A stretch of DNA of 64,000 nucleotides from Tetracentron sinense (Eukaryota > Streptophyta > Magnoliopsida > Trochodendrales > Trochodendraceae): NCBI GenBank assembly GCA_015143295.1, contig CM026556.1:17050547-17114546 (forward strand). Reading direction: 5' to 3'. Shown in pieces: positions 57,834 through 64,000 of the stretch (its first letter is position 1; each line of letters opens with the position of its first letter). A model generated the notes under the pieces. It saw nothing but the letters and a program-made list of their open reading frames with translations. It did no database searches and was not told where the DNA came from. The position numbers were made by a program, and so were the translations under genes.

Positions 57834-60097
57834 CTCGGGAATCGGAAGGGAATGCAATAGACCGGCGGGTCGCATGTGTTCTGCTTTCACCTGTTGGCAC
57901 ACTAAGCACCGTGCCACATATTCCGCAACCTCCCTCTTCATATTCCGCCACCAAAAGTGACTCTTGAGGTTCCGGTACATCTTTGTACCCCCTGGGTGCA
58001 CTGTGTATTTCGAACGGTGTGCTTCATCCAAAATTTCTCTTCGAAGATCTGCATTGGCTGGGACGCATAGTCTTCCCTTGAAGGTGATAGCACCCCGACT
58101 AGTGAGAGAGAAGTCCTCACTACCCTTAGCAACTTCCTTGTCCCGATAAGCCAACAATTCAGCATCCATGGCTTGATATTCTTGGATCAAATCTATAATG
58201 TACGGCCGAACCGTAACATTTGCCAAGGTAGGACCACGGACAGAGTCATTCACACTGATGTCCAGATTTGCCAAATCTTCTAGTAGCTTCCATTCTTGAA
58301 CCAACATATGTGCTAACAACCCTTGAGGTCTTCTACTCAAAGCATCTGCCACTACATTTGCTTTACCCGGGTGGTATTGAATGGTACAATCATAGTCTTT
58401 CAAAAATTCCATCCAACGCCGTTGCCTTAGATTCAGCTCCTTTTGGGAAAAGAGATACTTGAGACTCTTGTGATCAGTGAACACATAGAACTCCACCCCA
58501 TAAAGGTAATGACGCCAAATCTTAAGTGCAAACACGACCGCCGCAAGCTCCAAGTCGTGCGTGGGATAATTCTTCTCATGCTCCTTCAATTGCCTTGATG
58601 CATAGGCAATGACTTTCTTATGCTGCATGAGTACACACCCAAGTCCAACGTGTGAGGCATCACTATACACCTCATACCCATAAGGTCCAGATGGCACAGT
58701 AAGGACAGGGGCTGTAGTAAGCCTCTTCTTCAGCTCCAAGAAACTGATCTCGCACTTATCACTCCATACAAACTTGGCGCTCTTCCTTGTCAGGTAAGTG
58801 AGTGGTGCTGCAAGGCTAGAGAAACCCTCTACGAATCTCCTATAGTAGCCTGCCAATCCAAGAAAGCTGCGTATCTCGGTAACACTCTTGGGCCTCGCCC
58901 AACTCATAACTGCTTCGATCTTCTTTGGATCTACCGATATACCTTCTGCAGAAACAACGTGGCCTAGGAATGCCACCTCTTCTAACCAAAACTCACACTT
59001 GCTAAGTTTGGCGTATAGCTTGTGCTCTCTTAGCATTTCCAAGGCAAGGCATAGGTCGCGTGTGTGATCTTCCCGTGTCTGGGAATAGACCAAGATGTCA
59101 TCCACAAATACAATCACGCACCTATCAAGGTGTGGCCGGAACACCCGGTTCATCAAATCCATAAAGGCTGCCGGCGCGTTCGTGAGTCCAAAAGGCATTA
59201 CCAAGAACTCGTAGTGCCCATATCGAGTCCTGAAAGCAGTTTTGGGAACATCTTCCGCCTTAATCTTCAACTGGTGATAACCCGATCGAAGATCTATCTT
59301 CGAGAAAAATCTCGCTCCCTTCAACTGATCGAACAAGTCATCAATCCTAGGCAAGGGATACCTATTCTTTATGGTGACTTTGTTCAATTGCCGGTAATCG
59401 ACACACATCCGCATCGAGCCATCTTTTTTCTTAACAAACAACACCGGGGCACCCCACGGTGAGACACTTGGTCGAATGAAGCCAAGGCCTTGCAATTCTT
59501 CCAACTGAGTCTTCAACTCCTTGAGTTCAATAGGGGCCATCCTATATGGAGCTCTGAAAACAGGAGCTGTGCCTGGTGCAAGCTCGATCATAAACTCAAT
59601 CTCCCTATCTGGAGGCAATCCTGGCAACTCCTCTGGAAATACATCCAGGAACTCACTCACAACCGGAATAGTCGATGAGTCCTTTGCCTCGAGATTAGCT
59701 AAGCCCAACGCCGCAAAACTAGCAATAGATCTACTTCTCAACCCGCGAAAGTGGAATGGTTTTCCTTCTACTGGCTTGAAGAGTACCATTTTCTCAAAGC
59801 AAGCTACATGCCCATGATGTGCTGCTAACCAATCCATTCCCAATATAACATCAAAGTCTTGGAATCCAAGGACGATGAGATCAACCGCCAATTCGTGGCT
59901 TCCAACTTGGACCACACTATTTCTATACACTTTATCTGCCAATACTGTTTTGCCGAGAGGAGTCGAAATGGCTAACTCCGGTTCTAGCTGACTTGGCCCT
60001 GCAGAAAAACCTTCTGAAAAACTCGGCGAGACAAACGAATGAGTAGACCCGGTATCAATCAATACTCGAGCCAAATACTCATTGACTAGTAGGGTTC
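57831..60097 (-). pseudogene. Chromovirus pol: protease, RT, RNase H, integrase zinc finger
   Basis: The frame is unbroken from 60097 to the TGA at 57831-57833. Protease shows [15 protein letters not shown] shows [57 protein letters not shown] and FVDDILVYS. RNase H shows [26 protein letters not shown] and ADALSRR. The integrase zinc finger shows [17 protein letters not shown] and CLVCQQVK. The frame lacks an ATG near its beginning; the first codons ([12 protein letters not shown]) match the usual gag-protease joint and connect to gag only if the 142-bp interval upstream is removed. The only lesion is the terminal TGA. Confidence 0.95.
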
Positions 60098-60239
60098 CTG
60101 AAATTTTAACTAACTAAGTCAATCCATGCATCAACAGAGTATACTCATAGGTATATATATATATCATACCAAGTATGTACACAAGGAATAAAACACAACA
60201 TATCAATCACGAATAACGAAAATAATTCCAAACGCGTAC
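60098..60239 (-). other. Candidate 142-nt intron between gag and pol
   Basis: On the minus strand the interval opens with GTACGC after CAAG and closes with TTTCAG before GAACC. It is U/A-rich and has a branch-like TTGAC about 25 nt before the end. Removing it joins the codons CAA G and GA ACC to give Q-G-T in frame, the usual gag-protease transition of plant gypsy elements. Unspliced, the gag frame runs about 30 codons into it and stops at 60145, and the pol frame is blocked by a TAG within it. The length is not a multiple of three. Splicing itself is inferred, not shown. Confidence 0.75.
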
Positions 60240-61480
60240 CTTGCACCACATCATCAGATGCAAGTGCATCACCCTCTGTCAAAGCAAATACACGCCCCTG
60301 GTTTGCCTGGCGAGACTGAGGTGTAGACCGGGTAGTCTGAGATGACGCCTGATATGATCCTGCTGGGCGTGCTGGTGGATTAATCCCCTGAGACTGGCCT
60401 GGTAAATGCCGACTGGGGCAATCCCTGATCATATGGCCCTGGCGACCACAATGAAAACATCCACCCGATGCCCTTCGGCAATCCCCTGCCGGGTGCCTTC
60501 GGCCGCATGAAGTGCAGACCTCGTGTGCATAAGTCGGAGGGGCCGGAAGTGGAGCATACCTCATCGTCTGAGGTGCAACAGGCCGTGGGGCTGGAAGAGC
60601 CTGCGGTCTCGGTGCCTGAGGCACATACTGCCGTGGAGCTGGAGGCGCATAAGAAGGCCTCATCGATGGTGCTGGCCACGCATACTGATAACGAGTCCGC
60701 CTCTCTGGAGGTGCTGAACTACTAGCTTGGCCTCTCGCTAACTCCCTCTTCTTGGACACTGTCTCCGAATTGGCCTCGACCAATAAGGCCTTGTCTACTA
60801 CCTCAGGGTAGGTAGTATGCCTGAAGACGGACACCTTCTCCATAATCACATCCTTGAGCCCTTGCTCAAATCTCCTCGCCTTCATTGCCTCAGTAGCAAC
60901 CATATGAGGCGCAAATCTCGACAACTCCGAGAACTTGGCCTCGTATTGTGCCACCGACATCAAACCTTGCTCAAGGGTTGATGAATTCTCTCTCTTTCTT
61001 TTCCCGTGCTCCAATCGGAAAATACTTTTTGTAAAAAGTATCCTTGAACTCCTCCCAAGTCCAAGGTAGACCCTGCATGGTCAAATCTCTCGTCCTCAGT
61101 GCGGACAACCACCAATGATGGGCTTCGCCTTCTAGCATGAAAGCTGCCCATGCTACTCTCTCCTCCTCTGAAGGTGAGAGGACCGTAAAGATCTTCTCCA
61201 TCTGGAGGATCCATGCCTCCGCGGTAAGAGGGTCCACACTCCCATGGAAGGATGGAGGCCTCAATCTCCTGAATGCCTCAACTCCAGCGGTACGATGTAC
61301 TGGAGCTACGGGCGGTGGAGTAGGTGCCGCCGATGATGGTATAGCCTGCCGAGCCGCCAGTATGGCGAGTGTCTCAGCAATAGAGCCTAAGACTCGAGAG
61401 AGGTCCGGCTGCTCATCCTCATCCCGTGAAGAAGAGGAAGCTCTGGTATGTGGTCCACGACCCCGTGTGTTCCGTCTCAT
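60240..61480 (-). pseudogene. Chromovirus gag, one frameshift
   Basis: Gag forms the particle and packages the RNA. The start is the ATG at 61480 (MRRNTRGRGPHTRASSSSRD). The retrotrans_gag domain follows, with FRRLRPPSFHGSVDPLTAEA, HHWWLSAL, WEEFKDTFYKKYFP and, after the frameshift, SVAQYEAKFSELSRFAPHMV. Then come a Pro-rich stretch, a Cys/His cluster CTSCGRRHPAGDC and a CCHC knuckle CFHCGRQGHMIRDC. A GGG run at 60975-60977 (plus strand) seems to hold one extra base: the first frame meets TGA there while the second carries on seamlessly. The coding sequence ends at the proposed splice donor at 60240; unspliced it would extend to 60145. Confidence 0.9.
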
Positions 61481-61813
61481 GACTCAAGTCCTGAGAATAA
61501 TAACACCACATGAGTCTAACTTGAAACCACAGTTTACTTCAATGCCATTTCACAATAATCCAATTTGTATTAGTTGTATAATACTAATATACATCGCATT
61601 AAGTCATCAGAGTATTTATAATGTTATACTTTGGTGTTCTAGCGTTCCTAAGGCTCGTACTTGGTTGAAATAACCATTTTGACTAAGACTAAAGTTTAGT
61701 CTTACACTTGGATCAAGACTCTCTTCCGACTTACTTTCTTCCTAACTTGTTTCCTGACATATGCTCTTGTCAAGCCGTGGTATAAGATTCTAAGTGACCC
61801 TAGAGACCTAAAG
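61481..61813 (-). other. Untranslated leader between primer-binding site and gag
   Basis: This 333-bp stretch lies between the primer-binding site and the gag ATG. I see no open frame of interest and no obvious structured element. It would contain the packaging signal by position. Confidence 0.6.
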
Positions 61814-61818
61814 CCTAA

Positions 61819-61830
61819 GCTCTGATACCA
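61819..61830 (-). other. Primer-binding site (initiator tRNA-Met type)
   Basis: The minus strand reads TGGTATCAGAGC, complementary to the 3' end of plant initiator tRNA-Met, four bases after the 5' LTR end. This is the standard primer site of this group. Confidence 0.93.
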
Positions 61831-61834
61831 CTTC

Positions 61835-64000
61835 TGTCGCGACCCTAAACCCACCCTAGGAGTTAGAGTGAACTTTGGACGACTAATCATGACTTGCTTG
61901 ACAACTAACCTGCAAAACCCACAGAGCATATACAATAGAGGATATAAACAGTGGAAACATACTCTAACATAGCACAGCGGAAGACTACCAAACCTCTATG
62001 TATATACATACACAAATCCAAGTTTATACAAAAAGTAATCCATACGAAAGAGTGGACATGCCCGCCAAAATACATAAATCTAACTCTCATCTCACCCACA
62101 GCTAATCCACTCAGAATCTAATCACCACCTACTGATAACCCTCTACGGGAGGTTCCTCCAAAGGCTCCTCGGCGTACTCCTCTTCCACCCATGGACCAGG
62201 AGCACAAACATCAAATGGGGCAGCAGCTCCCTCAGAACCTGCCGACAAAAGAAGTACGGCTGAGCATGGAATACTCAGCGGGTACTAAATACTAACCAAC
62301 AATTATAGCGTAGAAATAGCAATACATAATCAGGAGCAATTCATATATGTCAAACGGAAACAATTCACATCATACAAGGAAGTAAAGCAGTTTATAATCA
62401 TGCTTGTAATTCGTAGAAAACCGATAAATCCTCTTGAAACATCGTGTGCTTGACTTGACTTGAAATATCTTTTTGTACTTGAAAGCTTGTCATGTCTATC
62501 TTGCTTGATTCTTGTATGTCGTGTCATGTCATGCATGTCATGCGTGCTTGCTTGTGATCATGTAACTTGTGAGATATCCTTGTGAGGTGTCCTTGTGAGA
62601 TGCCTTGAGAGGGAAGGGAGACCCTTCTTTATGCAATGCACTTGCGAGGGAAGGGAGACCCTTCTTTATGATATGTATGTACTTGCGAGGGAAGGGAGAC
62701 CCTTCTTCATGATATGCACTTGTGAGTGAGGGGAGACCCCTCGTGGAATGTTGGTTCTTGTCTTCTTGTGAAAAACGAGGTAAAACATATCGTAGGATAT
62801 GTCCCACCTCTAACCATGTTCTTGAAAACCTCGATAAATCATGTCATGCATGCCGTGCTCGTGGAAACCGTGTACATACTTGCATTCAAATTTAAAGATG
62901 ACATTTGGGTAATTTCACAACACATATAGCATCAAAGATTGAGTAATGTAGTATTCATAGCATTATGGGAAAACAGGAAACACACTATCATAGTCCCTAG
63001 CAATATTCATAATTTATTAGGCATGCATTTCCAGATTTTCAGCTCACTGTGTTCACCTTGGCATTTCATCAAACATGGTGTGTTCATTATGGATTTACCC
63101 TACAACATGCTTTTCTAGATGGGTTTTACTCAAATCATACATGTACATTCATTATTGGAACAATGCCCTTCCCCATTTGTTCATCACACACAACCATTGG
63201 CATCCAATCGCCCATTCCATCTCCATTCACCATTCACCATTCACCATTCACCATGTACCATTTATCCATCTCATAGCACATGTGTAAATGAAAGAAAATG
63301 AAGAGAAAAGAAGGGGAAAGAGGAACTATAACTAGGAGGGTAGTAAGAAGCACCGACCTTGAAGAAATGAGGAAGAAACCCCTTTCCAAAACGACTGTGT
63401 AGCTGCTGCCCTAGTTTGAGGAGATGCTCCTCACGAGTTTGTGCCTTGATCTTGAAGAAAAACGGGCTGGAGGTTGATCTAGGGTTTCAAACCCTTTGAT
63501 TTCTCTCCCAAATGGAAACCCTAGGTTGGAATCGCCTTCTCCTCTTTCTTCTATTCTCTCAAACTCTCTAAGTGTCGAATGATGCCCTAAAGGCTCAGAT
63601 TAAACTCTTAAGGTAAGAGTGAACTGACCAAAAGACCGAAATACCCTTATTGGGATTTCTGTGAATAGTGCTATGAATAGTGCCAACTCGTTGTGCTGTG
63701 AATAGTGCCAACTCGTTGTCCTGTGAATAGTGCCAACTCGTTGTGCTGTGAATAGTGCCAACTCGTTGTACTATGAATAGTGCCAACTCGTTGTGCTGTG
63801 AATAGTGCCAACTCGTTGTATTATGAATAGTGCCAACTCGTTGTGCTGTGAATAGTGCCAACTCGTTGTGCTGTGAATAGTGCCAACTCGTTGTGCTGTG
63901 AATAGTGCCAACTCGTTGTGCTGTGAATAGTGCCAACTCGTTGTGCTGTGAATAGTGCCAACTCGTTGTGCTGTGAATAGTGCCAACTCGTTGTGCTGTG
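61835..64000 (-). repeat. Chromovirus LTR 4 (5' LTR of the near-complete element, cut by window end)
   Basis: It starts TGTCGCGACC and matches LTR 3 closely. The window ends within its 25-bp array, so roughly 400 bp are missing. The hairpin cluster lies at about 62605-62745 and the CCATTCA run at 63223-63254. Confidence 0.95.
63661..64000. repeat. 25-bp tandem array in LTR 4, at least 13 copies (open at window end)
   Basis: Regular units with the same consensus as LTR 3; the array continues past the window. Confidence 0.94.

Larger units (their letters stand above)
54122..64000 (-). mobile_element. Tekay/Del-type Ty3/gypsy chromovirus, near-complete (5' LTR cut by window end)
   Basis: Minus-strand order: 5' LTR (64000-61835, partial), primer-binding site, leader, gag, a 142-bp intron-like interval, protease, RT, RNase H, integrase with chromodomain-like tail, polypurine tract, 3' LTR (56669-54122). 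The two LTRs differ at only a handful of positions in the ~1.9 kb that I compared by eye, which implies a recent insertion. Coding damage is limited to one frameshift in gag and one stop before the integrase core. The outer target-site duplication cannot be checked because the 5' LTR end is outside the window. Confidence 0.95.

Noticed and set aside
57964..59817. Plus-strand open frames opposite pol (for example 59064-59462)
   Set aside because: They are antisense shadows of the conserved pol coding sequence and match no family I recognise.
49584..64000. Long open frames with HYSQHNELALFTAQRVGTI-type repeats
   Set aside because: They come from the 25-bp tandem array in the LTRs, whose unit is not a multiple of three, so each frame reads the same 75-bp cycle. 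The number of copies varies and small length changes break the frame.

Overview
This window is repeat-dense nuclear DNA from a flowering plant, most likely a eudicot. I see no host protein-coding gene and no tRNA or rRNA gene. Everything recognisable is a satellite array or a retrotransposon typical of plants: L1-type LINEs with DUF4283/zinc-knuckle ORF1 proteins, Ty3/gypsy chromoviruses of the Tekay/Del type, and a Ty3/gypsy Tat-lineage element with an extra RNase H. The setting looks like pericentromeric or other satellite heterochromatin. That placement is an inference, and I do not name a species.

Layout. 1-5349: plus-strand LINE, 5' end outside the window, coding frames broken. 5350-5632 and 7563-7699: short pieces of a ~180-bp satellite, separated by a 5'-truncated minus-strand LINE (5633-7562). 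7700-9518: fragment of a minus-strand Tekay-like element (part of the LTR plus the integrase tail), joined directly to a degraded minus-strand LINE (9519-14588). 14588-40466: the main satellite block. It contains a 12-monomer higher-order repeat of ~1.97 kb (about 18.4-26.6 kb), a 208-bp LINE 3' end with a clear target-site duplication (27427-27634), and a solo LTR with a perfect 5-bp duplication (28779-30985). 40467-~42300: a diverged plus-strand LTR-like sequence with a TATA box. ~42300-42725: T-rich low-complexity DNA. ~42726-47745: the 3' part of a minus-strand Tat-lineage element. 47746-64000: a compound minus-strand Tekay-like cluster, ordered on the plus strand as LTR, integrase tail, LTR, integrase tail, LTR, full internal region, LTR (cut by the window end).

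The most complete element is the chromovirus at 54122-64000. It has a tRNA-iMet primer-binding site, gag, protease, RT, RNase H, integrase with a C-terminal chromodomain-like tail, a polypurine tract and near-identical LTRs. Only two coding lesions were found: one frameshift in gag and one nonsense codon before the integrase core. Its gag and pol frames are separated by 142 bp with canonical GT..AG ends and a U-rich body. Removing those bases restores the gag-protease junction in frame, and the pol frame has no ATG near its start. This looks like a retrotransposon intron that could set the Gag to Gag-Pol ratio, and it is the observation I consider most worth following up.

Other points of interest are the satellite higher-order structure, LTR subfamilies that differ by exchange of one variable module (a 25-bp tandem array versus GATC-rich palindromes), a hairpin cluster in the LTRs with compensatory changes, and a tandem LTR-plus-tail duplication that may be partly an assembly artefact.
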